A stretch of DNA of 64,000 nt from Bordetella flabilis (GCF_001676725.1 NZ_CP016172.1:2418001-2482000); one strand, 5' to 3'; shown: positions 8,700-17,619, counted from the first letter of the stretch. Notes: a model not told the origin generated them from the letters alone. A program made the numbers and translations.

Positions 8700-9593
8700 C
8701 TACGCCGCGGGCTGGCTGCGCCCCTTGGCGGCCTTCATGTCCCGGGCGGGGGGCAGCCCGAACATGCGCCGGTACTCGCGCGTGAACTGCGGGATGCTTT
8801 CGTATCCAACCGTATAGGCCGCGTTGCCGATGGAGGCGCCTTCCGCGAGCATCATGCGCCGTGCTTCGATCAGCCTGAGCTGCTTCTGGAACTGGAGCGG
8901 CGTCAGCGACGTGATGGCACGGAAGTGCTCATGGAACGAAGAGGTGCTCATGCGCGCGGCCTCGGCCAGTTGCTCCACCCGCAGCGGCCTGGCGAAATTG
9001 CTCCGTATCAGCGCCACCGCGGATGCGATGCGGTGCGCATGGCTTTCCGCGATCCCCAGGCTGCGGATGGCTCCGCCGTGCCGGCCCGAAAGCAGCCAGA
9101 AATGCAGCTCGCGTATCAACTGGGTCTGCAGGACCGGCAAGGACGCCGGCCTGTCCAGAAGGCGCAGCAGGCGCAGCGCGGCGTCGGCCACTTCGGCCTC
9201 CGTCGGGACGACCCGAACAGGCATGTCGGCCTCGAAGGGCGTGGGCCCCATGTCCACGACCAAGGCCTCGATAACCGCCGGATCCAGATCCACGACGATC
9301 GAAAGATAGGGCGTCCGGATGTCCGCACGCGTGATCTGGCTGACCGTCGGCACGTCGGCCGTGAGCAGCAGGGATTCACCGGCGCCGAAGTCCGTCGTCT
9401 GCTTCCCCATCGTGACGCGCTTGCTGCCCTGCAGTACCAGCGCGACAAGCGGTTTGGCGATGGCGTACTGCAGGGCGGTTGGGGCCGTATGGCGAACGAG
9501 GGCCAGCCCCGGAATGGGGGTCTGGGCAATGCCGTGTTCGTCCGCATGTGCGTCGGCGTAGCGGCGTACGGTTTCAAGCAGGGTGTCCACCAT
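8700..9593 (-). CDS. AraC-family transcriptional regulator (AraC_N type)
   Basis: A 297-aa regulator. The N-terminal cupin-like AraC_N domain (residues about 10-170) contains LVLQGSKRVTMG and PYLSIVVDLDP, typical of the group that sits divergent from dehydrogenases. The C-terminal double helix-turn-helix spans about 190-285, with AEAARMSTSSFHEHFRAIT and VGYESIPQFTREYRRMFG. I took the ATG at 9593 (MVDTLLETVRRY); the frame stays open upstream over the SDR gene but that part is antisense. It is divergent from the SDR gene at 9723, its likely target. Confidence 0.9.
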   Translation of the reverse strand: MVDTLLETVRRYADAHADEHGIAQTPIPGLALVRHTAPTALQYAIAKPLVALVLQGSKRVTMGKQTTDFGAGESLLLTADVPTVSQITRADIRTPYLSIVVDLDPAVIEALVVDMGPTPFEADMPVRVVPTEAEVADAALRLLRLLDRPASLPVLQTQLIRELHFWLLSGRHGGAIRSLGIAESHAHRIASAVALIRSNFARPLRVEQLAEAARMSTSSFHEHFRAITSLTPLQFQKQLRLIEARRMMLAEGASIGNAAYTVGYESIPQFTREYRRMFGLPPARDMKAAKGRSQPAA

Positions 9594-9722
9594 GCCTGGA
9601 TGATAAATCAGCGGCGCCGAGATCGGAGAAACGAGCAAGGATGACCGAGAATCCGGCAACGGAGCCGCCGCACCGTCGGCGATAGTGTGGTCACCGCAAC
9701 ATTCACCCTCAAGGAGTCCACC

Positions 9723-10478
9723 ATGACCACCATTTCCATCGTTACCGGCGGCAGCCGGGGCCTGGGTCGCAATACCGCCGTCAGCATCGCCCGCCATGGC
9801 GGGGACGTGATTCTTACCTATCGGAGCGGCGCGGATCACGCCGCAGACGTCGTCGCCGAAATCGAAGCCATGGGGCGCAAGGCTCTGGCGCTGCAACTGG
9901 ACGTCGGCGATATCTCCGGCTTTCCGGCCTTCGCGCAAAGCGTCCGGTCGGCGCTCAAGTCGAACTGGGGCCGGGAGACCTTCGATCACTTGGTGAACAA
10001 CGCCGGCCACGGGGAAATGGCCGGTTTCGGCGAGACGACCGAGGCGCAATTCGATGGGCTGTTCAATGTGCACGTGAAGGGTGTGTTCTTCCTGACGCAG
10101 GCATTGCTGCCACTGCTCGCCGACGGCGGCCGCATCGTGAACTTTTCCTCCGGCCTTACGCGTGTCGCAGCCCCGGGGTTCTCGGCCTATTCGGCAGCCA
10201 AGGGCGCTGTCGAGACCCTTACGCTCTACATGGCCAAGGAACTCGGCAGCCGCGGCATCACCGCCAACACCATCGCGCCGGGCGCGATCGAGACGGATTT
10301 CCTGGGCGGCGCGGTGCGGGATACGCCCGCCTACAACGACGCGTTCGCCGCCATGACGACGCTGGGCCGCGTGGGCGTGCCCGACGATATCGGGCCGGCG
10401 GTGGCCAGCTTGCTCGGGTCGGACAACCGCTGGATCACGGCACAGCGCATCGAAATATCCGGCGGCCAGGGCATCTGA
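9723..10478 (+). CDS. SDR-family oxidoreductase
   Basis: A 251-aa classical short-chain dehydrogenase. TGGSRGLGR forms the glycine-rich cofactor loop, NNAGHG the strand-4 motif and YSAAKGA the catalytic Tyr-x3-Lys. The C-terminal SGGQGI is typical. The ATG at 9723 has AAGGAG at ideal spacing. Paired divergent AraC_N regulators and SDR genes are frequent in proteobacteria and often respond to aldehydes or xenobiotics. The substrate is not predictable from sequence. Confidence 0.9.
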   Translation: MTTISIVTGGSRGLGRNTAVSIARHGGDVILTYRSGADHAADVVAEIEAMGRKALALQLDVGDISGFPAFAQSVRSALKSNWGRETFDHLVNNAGHGEMAGFGETTEAQFDGLFNVHVKGVFFLTQALLPLLADGGRIVNFSSGLTRVAAPGFSAYSAAKGAVETLTLYMAKELGSRGITANTIAPGAIETDFLGGAVRDTPAYNDAFAAMTTLGRVGVPDDIGPAVASLLGSDNRWITAQRIEISGGQGI

Positions 10479-10652
10479 GTCGGGGCGGGGGCGCGCGCCG
10501 CGCATGCGCGGGCTGCCAGCGGGTGGTCCGTGCTACCGGTCTTGCCGCTCGCCGGACGGTAAATTGTCGTTGTCAAACATTACGGCGTGGGACGCCATGC
10601 CTGCGGCATTTCGCCGATAGGATCGCCATGGCACGGACCTTCGACGGGGTGG

Positions 10653-11552
10653 ATGATGAGAATACGCAATGGCCTGGTCGCGCTCGCACTGTCCATGACC
10701 GCGACGGCATGGACAGCCGCCTATGCCGATACGGATCCGAATCCCTGGCCTGGCCCGGCATGGAAAGTGGACGCGAAACGCGGCGTGCTGTGGAAGGTGG
10801 TCCAGGCGTGCCTCCAGGCGTCGAACGACCCGCGCCAGCCGGGCAACGGCGGCAATAGCGGCAGTGGCGGCGGCGCCGCCGCGAGCAATCCTTGCGCCAA
10901 GGTCGATGTCCCCAATGGCTACGTCATCCTGAAGGACAACAATCCGAGCAGCCCTTACGAGTTCCTGCTGCTGCCGACGGCGAGCGTGACCGGGATCGAG
11001 GACAGCCGTCTGTGGGTGCTGGACGGACCGAGCTATTGGCAGTACGCGTACGAGAACCGGCATTACGTCACCGATCTGCTCAAGCCGCCGAAGACGGCGC
11101 GGATCGGTTTCGCGGCGAACTCCATCTACGGGCGTAGCCAGGACCAGCTGCACATCCACATCGGCTGCGTGCAGCCGCAGGTCATCACGGTCCTGTCCAG
11201 GCATATGGACGAATTGAGCGCAACCCAATGGACCTGGCTGCCACGCATGTTGAACCGGAAATACCAATATCGCGCCTTGCTGGTGGACCAGAAGTCATTG
11301 TCGGTCACAGACCCGTTTCGCGCATTGGCCGGCGACGTCGCCCCGGATGGGTCGATGTTACGCCACACGCTTTTCATGACCGCGGTGACCTTGCCGAAGG
11401 GGCAACCCGGCTTCGTGCTCCTGGATACCGAGGCCGATGACGATGTGCGCCATGGGCGGGGCAAGGAGGGCAGCAATTGGGGCTCCGCCGCGGAACTGCT
11501 GGACCTGGCTTGCACCGCCGACCGTTCCGCGGAAGCTCCGGTCTCGAAGTAG
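10653..11552 (+). CDS. cdh: CDP-diacylglycerol pyrophosphatase
   Basis: A 299-aa exported protein that probably hydrolyses CDP-diacylglycerol to CMP and phosphatidate. A signal peptide (LVALALSMTATAWTAAYA) is followed by a mature domain with DPCxx-like Cys pairing replaced by SNPCAKVD, then PYEFLLLPTASVTGIED, and the HIT-like catalytic segment QLHIHIGC (His 167 and 169). The Gly/Ser-rich insert at about 64-78 is unusual. Two adjacent ATG codons (10653, 10656) are possible starts. It stands alone. Confidence 0.85.
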   Translation: MMRIRNGLVALALSMTATAWTAAYADTDPNPWPGPAWKVDAKRGVLWKVVQACLQASNDPRQPGNGGNSGSGGGAAASNPCAKVDVPNGYVILKDNNPSSPYEFLLLPTASVTGIEDSRLWVLDGPSYWQYAYENRHYVTDLLKPPKTARIGFAANSIYGRSQDQLHIHIGCVQPQVITVLSRHMDELSATQWTWLPRMLNRKYQYRALLVDQKSLSVTDPFRALAGDVAPDGSMLRHTLFMTAVTLPKGQPGFVLLDTEADDDVRHGRGKEGSNWGSAAELLDLACTADRSAEAPVSK

Positions 11553-11594
11553 CGGCGCCGGTCCGCCGACGCTGCGGTCCCGAAATAGCGGCGC
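11540..11594. repeat. Imperfect direct repeat spanning the cdh stop codon
   Basis: A 19-base unit GGTCTCGAAGTAGCGGCGC (11540-11558) recurs at 11576-11594 with two changes. The TAG in the first copy is the cdh stop codon, and the second copy repeats the end of the gene after it. This looks like a 36-base tandem duplication of the gene end. Confidence 0.6.
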
Positions 11595-11630
11595 GGGCAG
11601 CAGGCCACTGGCGTCCTGCCGGTCGTCCCT

Positions 11631-12647
11631 CTAGCGCTGGGGCGGCAAGGGCACCTCGAGGGGAACATAGCCCTCGGGATCGCTCAGCCGGTCCAGCCTG
11701 GTTTTGCCCGCGCTGCGCAAATGGTCGACCGCCGCGACAAGCAGGGGATGGGTCAAGTCGGACGAACGCAGCAATTGGCTTGCGCCGCCTTCCCGCACGG
11801 ACAGAAAGGCGGCACTCTCGGGCTCGTCGACATAGGAGCGCGCCACGTAGGTCCTGCCCGAGCGCGAGAATTCATGGATGTCGTATTCGTAGTGATATTC
11901 GTACATGCCCTGGGAGTCCGGCTCGGATGCGTCGATATGATGGCTGACGGCGACATCCATGTCGGTCATCGCGAGGTCGGGCCCGTCGCCCACCCAGGGA
12001 ATGCCGGTGTCATCGAAGGCCTGCAGCAGCAGGCCCAGCGCGTGGTCCATTTCGGCCGCGCTGGCGGCGGCGAGCATGATGCCGGCTCCATCCACGGCCG
12101 GGGCGATCAGCAGGCGCCCGTCGTGAGGAAAGCCGGCGCCGCTCCAATCCCTGGCGCGGCTCAGCCTGCGCACGGTTTCGTCGCTGATCGCGCGATCGCG
12201 CAGGACGAGCGCAACCTGTCCCTGGAGCTGCCAGTTCTGGACGAACAGTTCCGCAGCCGCGGCCGGCTGGCGACCCACCACTATGTCCGGACGCCGGGCT
12301 CCGGTAAGCCATGCACGGATCCGGGCCGACAGCGCGGGACGTGAAGCGTGGAGCAGGGCGATGCCCAAGCCGGGGTCTGCCGGATGGAACAGGCGAAAGG
12401 CCACCCGTCCGAGGGAGGTGGCAACGCGCGATACTGCGTCGATGACCTGGGGCGGAGCGCCTGACCGGATGACGGGCCGCTCCATGGTCCACGTGAGCAG
12501 TACGGCGGCGCCATAGCGCGGCCGCAAGGATCCGGTCTGGAACAGCGCCTCGTCCCAGGCGCGCTCGATGCGGAGAAGGGGGCACGACGCGATCCCGGGC
12601 GCCGCCGGTCGATGCCCTGGATCGGCAAAGCTTGTGCCCTGCGCCAT
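11631..12647 (-). CDS. Hypothetical protein, 338 aa
   Basis: I do not recognise this protein. The ATG at 12647 has GGAGG 12 bases upstream; a further upstream extension of the frame lacks coding character. There is no signal peptide or clear membrane segment. Visible features are two Ala-rich helical stretches (around VVGRQPAAAAELF and LAAASAAEMDHALG), a run of acidic and aromatic residues near 255-270 (YEYHYEYDIHEF), and a basic helix near the C-terminus. It converges on cdh with a 78-base gap. It reads as a soluble cytoplasmic protein. Its function is unknown. Confidence 0.65.
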   Translation of the reverse strand: MAQGTSFADPGHRPAAPGIASCPLLRIERAWDEALFQTGSLRPRYGAAVLLTWTMERPVIRSGAPPQVIDAVSRVATSLGRVAFRLFHPADPGLGIALLHASRPALSARIRAWLTGARRPDIVVGRQPAAAAELFVQNWQLQGQVALVLRDRAISDETVRRLSRARDWSGAGFPHDGRLLIAPAVDGAGIMLAAASAAEMDHALGLLLQAFDDTGIPWVGDGPDLAMTDMDVAVSHHIDASEPDSQGMYEYHYEYDIHEFSRSGRTYVARSYVDEPESAAFLSVREGGASQLLRSSDLTHPLLVAAVDHLRSAGKTRLDRLSDPEGYVPLEVPLPPQR

Positions 12648-12816
12648 GGTGCCGCTGTTACCTCCAAATCCGATAGCAGTTTGCCCCCGGTCCCGCGGAT
12701 GCTCGACCGGCAAGCCGACGCCTTGCACGCAAGATGCGCCTGACGGGCCCACATGCCGTTCCCGCTGCCGCCGGGCACCATGATAGTCAGGCCGGCAGCA
12801 ATACTTCAAGTTCGCC

Positions 12817-13230
12817 TTAGAAGCGATACGCGAATCGCGCCGTGGCGGTCTGGCTCAAGAGGGAACTCCCGATGTCGGCAGCGTAGCCCGCCCTTGCATC
12901 GCAGCCCCCCGCGCGGAACAGCTGCAGACTCGGATGCATCTTCGCCAGCACTTCAGGCGACTTGAGGGAGTCCGTGAACGCGCCGTTGGACGCGTCCACG
13001 CCTCCCAGTTGTCGTTACCTCGCAATGCAGTCCCGCCATTTGCCACACCGGCTGCGAGCGCCGTGCGCCGGGGTGTCGGGGGGAGGGGCACGGGGCGGTG
13101 TTTCGGAGACGTTCGTGTATACGTCACCGTACTCGGTCAGGTTCACCGTGGCCGTTCCGCCATCACCGCCCAGCCGCCGTTGTTGTTGGTATTGTCCGAG
13201 TCCGTCGAGCCGCCCTGGCCACCCTCGGCA
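12817..13230 (-). pseudogene. Decayed autotransporter remnant
   Basis: Three fragments of an outer-membrane autotransporter can be read in order on the minus strand. About 13225-13165 encodes GGQGGSTDSDNTNNNGG. A frameshift leads to GDGGTATVNLTEYGDVYT (to about 13114), which resembles a glycine-rich passenger repeat. After an in-frame TAA the last strand of a beta-barrel follows, ending in SQTATARFAYRF, whose terminal aromatic is typical of BAM substrates. The bulk of the barrel is missing. The family is inferred from these pieces only. Confidence 0.55.
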
Positions 13231-13242
13231 AGCCGCTGAACA

Positions 13243-14457
13243 CTATGCCTTGGTCCAGCGCCCCACGACGAGCGCAATGAACGCGAACAACGCGACCAGT
13301 GCACACACAAGCGGCCAGCCGCCCACCGCCCAGGCCGGGCTGGAAAGTGCGGAGCCAAGCGAGCCGCCCAGGAAGAACAGCCCTACGAACAGGCCGTTGA
13401 GGCGCCCCCGTGCCTCCGGCCGTATCAGGTTTATCGAATGACGGCCGAGTGTCTGGTCGCCCGTTACGCCGATATCCAGGATGACCGCCCCCGCGGTGAG
13501 CGCCACGAGTGGCATGACCGGGCCGGCCGTTACCGTCACGCCAGCCCAGGCGCAAAGGCCCGCGGCCAGGATCTGGGCCAGGTGAGCCGCCGTGGTCCCT
13601 ATGCCGCGCCATCCGCGATCCGCCATTCTTCCGAAGAAGGGCGTAGCGGCGGCGCCGCCCGCGCCAGCCAGGGCGAACAACGCGATCTGTGACTGGTCGA
13701 GTTTGAAGGGTGGGGCAGCCAGCCGGAGGGCGACGGATGTCCAGAATAGGCTGAAGCTCGCCATGGACATGGCTGCGGTGAACGCGCGCGCACGCAGGAC
13801 CCGCTCATCCCTCAGGAGGTGCCAGAGCGATGCGAGCAAAGGACCATATCGACCCGCAGCGGCGGGATGACGCCTGGGCAGCCTGATGGCGAGCACGATA
13901 AGAATCATCGACAGGCTGCATACGCTGGCCGCGTAAAAGCTGCGCCAACCCCATGCACCGGCAACGATACTTGCCAAGGGGCGCGAAACCAGGATGCCTA
14001 CCAGCACACCGCTCATGACGTTGCCGATTACGCGTCCGCTTTGTTCTGCCGGCACCATGGAGGCCGCCAGGGGAACCAGGATCTGAATCGCCGAACAGGC
14101 GGCACCCAGCAGAAACAGCAGGCCGAGTAGGACGACGCCATTGCGAGCTAGTCCCACGGTCCCCCCGGCAAGGACGGCGGCGACGATCATGCGCAGGACC
14201 AGCCGACGGTTTTCCATCATGTCGGCCAAAGGCACCAGGAAGATCAGGCCGGCGGCATACCCGATGAGACTGGCCGTTGCGACAAGGCTGGCCCAAGCGG
14301 GAGGAAAGCCCAGGTCGGAGCCGATGATGTTGACCAGGGTCTGTGGAGCGAACAGGTTGGTGACGATGACTCCGGTGGCGACGGCAAACAGGAAAACAGG
14401 AGCGGTATGCGTGGCGCGCGGCCGATCTTGGCGGCGCAGAGGCTGGATGGCTGACAT
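13243..14457 (-). CDS. MFS transporter
   Basis: A 404-aa major facilitator with about 12 hydrophobic helices. The loop 2-3 motif is ADMMENRRLVLR, and the second half has GRMADRGWRGIG in the equivalent loop. Helix 1 contains FAVATGVIVTNLFAPQTLV, similar to the group that contains the other MFS protein at 3.3-4.6 kb. It is divergent from a LysR regulator with a 94-base AT-rich gap between them. It is probably an exporter; the substrate is unknown. Its stop abuts the autotransporter remnant. Confidence 0.87.
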   Translation of the reverse strand: MSAIQPLRRQDRPRATHTAPVFLFAVATGVIVTNLFAPQTLVNIIGSDLGFPPAWASLVATASLIGYAAGLIFLVPLADMMENRRLVLRMIVAAVLAGGTVGLARNGVVLLGLLFLLGAACSAIQILVPLAASMVPAEQSGRVIGNVMSGVLVGILVSRPLASIVAGAWGWRSFYAASVCSLSMILIVLAIRLPRRHPAAAGRYGPLLASLWHLLRDERVLRARAFTAAMSMASFSLFWTSVALRLAAPPFKLDQSQIALFALAGAGGAAATPFFGRMADRGWRGIGTTAAHLAQILAAGLCAWAGVTVTAGPVMPLVALTAGAVILDIGVTGDQTLGRHSINLIRPEARGRLNGLFVGLFFLGGSLGSALSSPAWAVGGWPLVCALVALFAFIALVVGRWTKA

Positions 14458-14551
14458 TTGTGCGGCGTTTGTGTGTATCGGCGCCTTTTATAGAGCGGAA
14501 GGATGTATTGCTACAATTGAATAATGTTCATAATGATTATGCTGAAACAAT

Positions 14552-15448
14552 ATGAATATCCGTGATCTGGAGGCGTTCGTCGCCGTAGTCGAGACCGGGT
14601 CCATCGTGTCGGCATCGGCGCGACTGCACCTGACGCAGCCGGGAGTCACGCGCCGCATACAAAGCCTCGAAGAGAAGTTGGATGCGGTACTGCTGGACCG
14701 CCTGTCCAAGCCGCTGAAGCCCACCGCGGCCGGGCTGGAGGCTTATGAGCACGGCCGCCGCGTATTGCGGTCGCTTGAAGACCTGAAGGCCGGCGTCACG
14801 CCGGGCGGCGAGATCAGGGGCGAGTTCCGTCTGGGTGTGATGCCGTATCTCTCGGAGGCCGCGCTGTCCGAACCGCTGGATCAGCTACGCGTCCGATACC
14901 CCCGCCTGACCCTCAAGGTGGTGTCCGCTTGGTCGCCGCGGCTCGTGGAGGAAGTGTCGAAGGGCGCAGTGGATGCGGCCGCATTATGTCTGCCCGATAG
15001 TGTCGCGCCACCCGAAGACCTTGTTGCGCAGACCGTTGGCGCGCAGTCGGTCCTGCTGATCGCCGCGCCGTCCCTGGGGGTGCCGCGCAAAGCGACGCTC
15101 GAGGCGCTGGCCCGGTTCCCATGGGTCATGAACGAGACCGGTTGTGGGTTCCGGTCCTATATCAGGCACCGCTTCGAATCGGCCCGCCTGCCGTTTCAGG
15201 TGGCGGTGGAGGCGATCACCGCCGACCTGCGCCTGTCACTGGTGGCGCGGGGACTGGGCATCGGCGTCGTCACGCCCGCCGCCCTGATCGGCAGCCCTTG
15301 GGAAGACCAGGTCCAGGTTATCGATGCCGCCTCTTTCAAGCCCAGGCTGGGCGCCTGGGTGCTTCATCGTCCTCCCGCCGGTCGGCTGGCCGAGCCCATC
15401 GCATGCTTCACCGAAGCGCTGGCAGAGATCTTGAAGCAGGTCCGGTAG
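14552..15448 (+). CDS. LysR-family transcriptional regulator
   Basis: A 298-aa full-length LysR protein. The N-terminal helix-turn-helix (MNIRDLEAFVAVVETGSIVS, then SARLHLTQPGVTRRIQSLEE) is followed by the effector domain, with GEFRLGVMPYLSE at its start and LVARGLGIGVVTPAAL near the end. The upstream gap is AT-rich and contains ATTGAATAATGTTCATAAT, with candidate T-N11-A sites. It is divergent from the MFS gene at 13243-14457, its probable target. Confidence 0.92.
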   Translation: MNIRDLEAFVAVVETGSIVSASARLHLTQPGVTRRIQSLEEKLDAVLLDRLSKPLKPTAAGLEAYEHGRRVLRSLEDLKAGVTPGGEIRGEFRLGVMPYLSEAALSEPLDQLRVRYPRLTLKVVSAWSPRLVEEVSKGAVDAAALCLPDSVAPPEDLVAQTVGAQSVLLIAAPSLGVPRKATLEALARFPWVMNETGCGFRSYIRHRFESARLPFQVAVEAITADLRLSLVARGLGIGVVTPAALIGSPWEDQVQVIDAASFKPRLGAWVLHRPPAGRLAEPIACFTEALAEILKQVR

Positions 15449-15454
15449 TCGGAC

Positions 15455-16036
15455 CTATTGGTCGTGCACCACCAGGTCGATCAAGTGTTCGGCCATGGCC
15501 CGCATGCGTTTTTCGTCCTGATAGACCCGTTCGACCACGACCAGGCCTCGGGTCATCGCAACCATGATCCGGGCTGCCTGCCGCGCGTCCAGCGCCAGGC
15601 GTTCCTTCGCGTCGTCGCGTGACAGGCGCGCGTACAGCGCCGCTTCGATCTCGTCCAGAAGCTCCCGGATGGCGGAACGGACAGGTTCCTCCAGCGCTTC
15701 GGTGCCCACCGCCGTCTTGGTGCTCAGGCAGCCGCGCGTGGGCATGCCTGTTGTCATCGACTTGATCGCGAACGTGAAGAAACCGCGCAGCGCGGTGCGA
15801 AGATCCGGCTTGTCCAGGGCTTGGCGCATCTGCTCGACATACCGCTGTCGATATATATCGAAGACACGCAGGAAAAGGGTTTCCTTGTCGCCGTAGGCGT
15901 TGTACAGCGATCCGCGCTGCACGCCCGTTACCGCGGCGAGCTCCTGCATCGTCGTCTTGGCATAACCCTGCTGCCAAAAGAGCGTCAGCGCCTTGTCCAG
16001 CGCCTGTCCTTCATCGAATTGGCGAACTCCAGCCAT
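15455..16036 (-). CDS. TetR-family transcriptional regulator
   Basis: A 193-aa repressor. I chose the ATG at 16036 (MAGVRQFDEG), which has GGAG seven bases upstream; longer starts are possible. The TetR helix-turn-helix is clear: ALTLFWQQGYAKTTMQELA followed by GVQRGSLYNAYGDKETLFLRV. The rest is a helical ligand domain with GCLSTKTAVGTEA. It lies divergent from a YbfB-type MFS gene, and the gap holds three nested inverted repeats of a TTGACA-type half-site, so it probably represses both genes. Confidence 0.92.
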   Translation of the reverse strand: MAGVRQFDEGQALDKALTLFWQQGYAKTTMQELAAVTGVQRGSLYNAYGDKETLFLRVFDIYRQRYVEQMRQALDKPDLRTALRGFFTFAIKSMTTGMPTRGCLSTKTAVGTEALEEPVRSAIRELLDEIEAALYARLSRDDAKERLALDARQAARIMVAMTRGLVVVERVYQDEKRMRAMAEHLIDLVVHDQ

Positions 16037-16088
16037 TGCCCGCTCCATGTTGACGTGTGGAGATGCGAATGACCATTGAATCCCATCA

Positions 16089-16140
16089 TTGACACTCAAG
16101 TCAAGTTTGACTAGAGTGTCAAAATTGACAGAAGTGTCAA
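16089..16140. promoter_or_regulatory. Cluster of three inverted repeats, probable TetR operator
   Basis: Within 52 bases there are three perfect inverted repeats. TTGACACTC (16089-16097) pairs with GAGTGTCAA (16114-16122). Inside it, AGTCAA and TTGACT (16099-16112) flank a 2-base spacer. TTGACA and TGTCAA (16125-16140) flank GAAG. They lie between the TetR gene and the divergent MFS gene. Binding by this TetR protein is inferred from position and symmetry. Confidence 0.65.
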
Positions 16141-16196
16141 GCATTGATCGCCGGCCTCCGCGAGGCGGGCTCCCTTCTTCTCATTATGGAAATCCG

Positions 16197-17426
16197 ATGT
16201 CTTCCCATACGTCCTCGCTGCTCTCGGCAAAGATAGACCGGATGCTCGTATGGCGGTACATATTCGCCGGGCTGTGTGCCAGCCTGGAGAGCATAGGCCT
16301 TGCGCGTTTCGCCTTTACGCCGCTTATCCCGGAGTTGATCCACGCGCAGTGGTTCACCGCGTCCAGCGTCGTGTACCTCAGTGCCGCGAATCTGGCGGGC
16401 TACGTCCTGGGTGCCCTGGCCGGGCGTCCCATCGCCGCCCGCCTTGCCAATGAGCACGTATTGCGCCTCATGATGGTGCTGATTGCCGCCGCTTTCTTCG
16501 CGTGCGCCTTGCCGTTGTCGTTTTTCTGGTATTTCAGTTGGCGCTTCGTGTCGGGGATCGCCGGCGGTGTGGTCATGGTGCTGGTCGCGGGAACCATACT
16601 GCCGCATGTGCCAGCCGCCCGGAAAGGCGCCGCGGGCGGCGCGATATTCCTGGGACTGGGCTTGGGCATCGCGGGGTCGGGGACTGTCATTCCGCTACTG
16701 CTGGAATGGGGCCTGGCGCAAACGTGGATCGGCCTGGGCGCTATTTCGATCGTCCTGACCGCGGTCAGTTGGTTCGCCTGGCCCACAACCCGGCTGAGCG
16801 CGCACCCGGAAAGCCGCGACGCAACGCCGGCCCGTGCCGTCCGCTTCGGTAGCGACGTCAGGCGCCTATATGTCCAGTATGCGTTGATGGCGGCTGCCGC
16901 CGTTCCGCCGATGGTGTTCCTGGTGGATTTCATCGCGCGTGGACTGGGGCAGGGTACGCGGCTGGGCTCGGTGTTCTGGGCCATCTATGGCCTCGGGGCG
17001 ATCGCCGGCCCACCGTTGTATGGCTATCTGGCCGATCGCCTGGGTCCCATGGCCACCGTGCGGCTGGTCTCGCTCGTCATGGCGCTGGTTCTCGGGGGTT
17101 TCTACATGGTGGACAACCTCACCGCGCTGGGCGTGCTTACCGTCATCATCGGGACATTCGCCCCGGGTATGGTGCCGCTCGTGCTCGCATGCGTGCATGA
17201 TCTCGTCGCCCATAACGCGACACGGCAGAATATCGCATGGACACGTGCCAGCATCATTTCCGCTGCTGCCCTGGCGGGGGCGGCCTATGCCTTTTCGGCA
17301 CTGTTCAACCTTGCCGGAGGAAACCATCGCCTCTTGTTCCTGGTCGCCGCCGCAATGCTGGTCCTGGTGCTGTTCATCGCGTTCTTTGCGGGGGATGGAC
17401 GCAGCGCGCGTCATGTACGAAGCTGA
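16197..17426 (+). CDS. YbfB/YjiJ-family MFS transporter
   Basis: A 409-aa membrane protein of the YbfB/YjiJ MFS group. The first helix contains GLCASLESIGLARFAFTPLI, whose GxARFAxTP pattern is characteristic. About 12 helices follow, with RLANEHVLRLMM after helix 2 and YLADRLGPMATVRLV in the second half. The ATG at 16197 (MSSHTSSLLS) is chosen because the upstream extension would overlap the operator cluster. It is probably controlled by the divergent TetR repressor. Confidence 0.88.
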   Translation: MSSHTSSLLSAKIDRMLVWRYIFAGLCASLESIGLARFAFTPLIPELIHAQWFTASSVVYLSAANLAGYVLGALAGRPIAARLANEHVLRLMMVLIAAAFFACALPLSFFWYFSWRFVSGIAGGVVMVLVAGTILPHVPAARKGAAGGAIFLGLGLGIAGSGTVIPLLLEWGLAQTWIGLGAISIVLTAVSWFAWPTTRLSAHPESRDATPARAVRFGSDVRRLYVQYALMAAAAVPPMVFLVDFIARGLGQGTRLGSVFWAIYGLGAIAGPPLYGYLADRLGPMATVRLVSLVMALVLGGFYMVDNLTALGVLTVIIGTFAPGMVPLVLACVHDLVAHNATRQNIAWTRASIISAAALAGAAYAFSALFNLAGGNHRLLFLVAAAMLVLVLFIAFFAGDGRSARHVRS

Positions 17427-17547
17427 GGCGCGGCCGAGAATGGCTTTGTGCAACGGGCGTCCGTCCAGCGCGTCAATGGCAGCATCTGACGTTGTACAAC
17501 TATTGCGAACCCATACCGGACTGAGGAAAATGCCGTGCGAAACGGCC

Positions 17548-17619
17548 CATATTCCGGTCGGCTTTCCGGCGTGTTTTCCGGCGGGCTTTCCGGCACATAT
17601 GCCGGCGTGTTTGCCGCGT
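17548..17619. repeat. Six degenerate 12-base tandem repeats upstream of katA
   Basis: Six units of 12 bases run head to tail: CATATTCCGGTC, GGCTTTCCGGCG, TGTTTTCCGGCG, GGCTTTCCGGCA, CATATGCCGGCG and TGTTTGCCGCGT. The shared core is TTCCGGCG. They lie in the 263-base gap between the MFS gene and catalase. No convincing gene covers them. Confidence 0.6.

Noticed and set aside
10498..10511. The 14-base palindrome CCGCGCATGCGCGG after the SDR gene as a terminator
   Set aside because: It leaves almost no loop and no T-run follows. In GC-rich DNA such palindromes arise often, so I did not list it.
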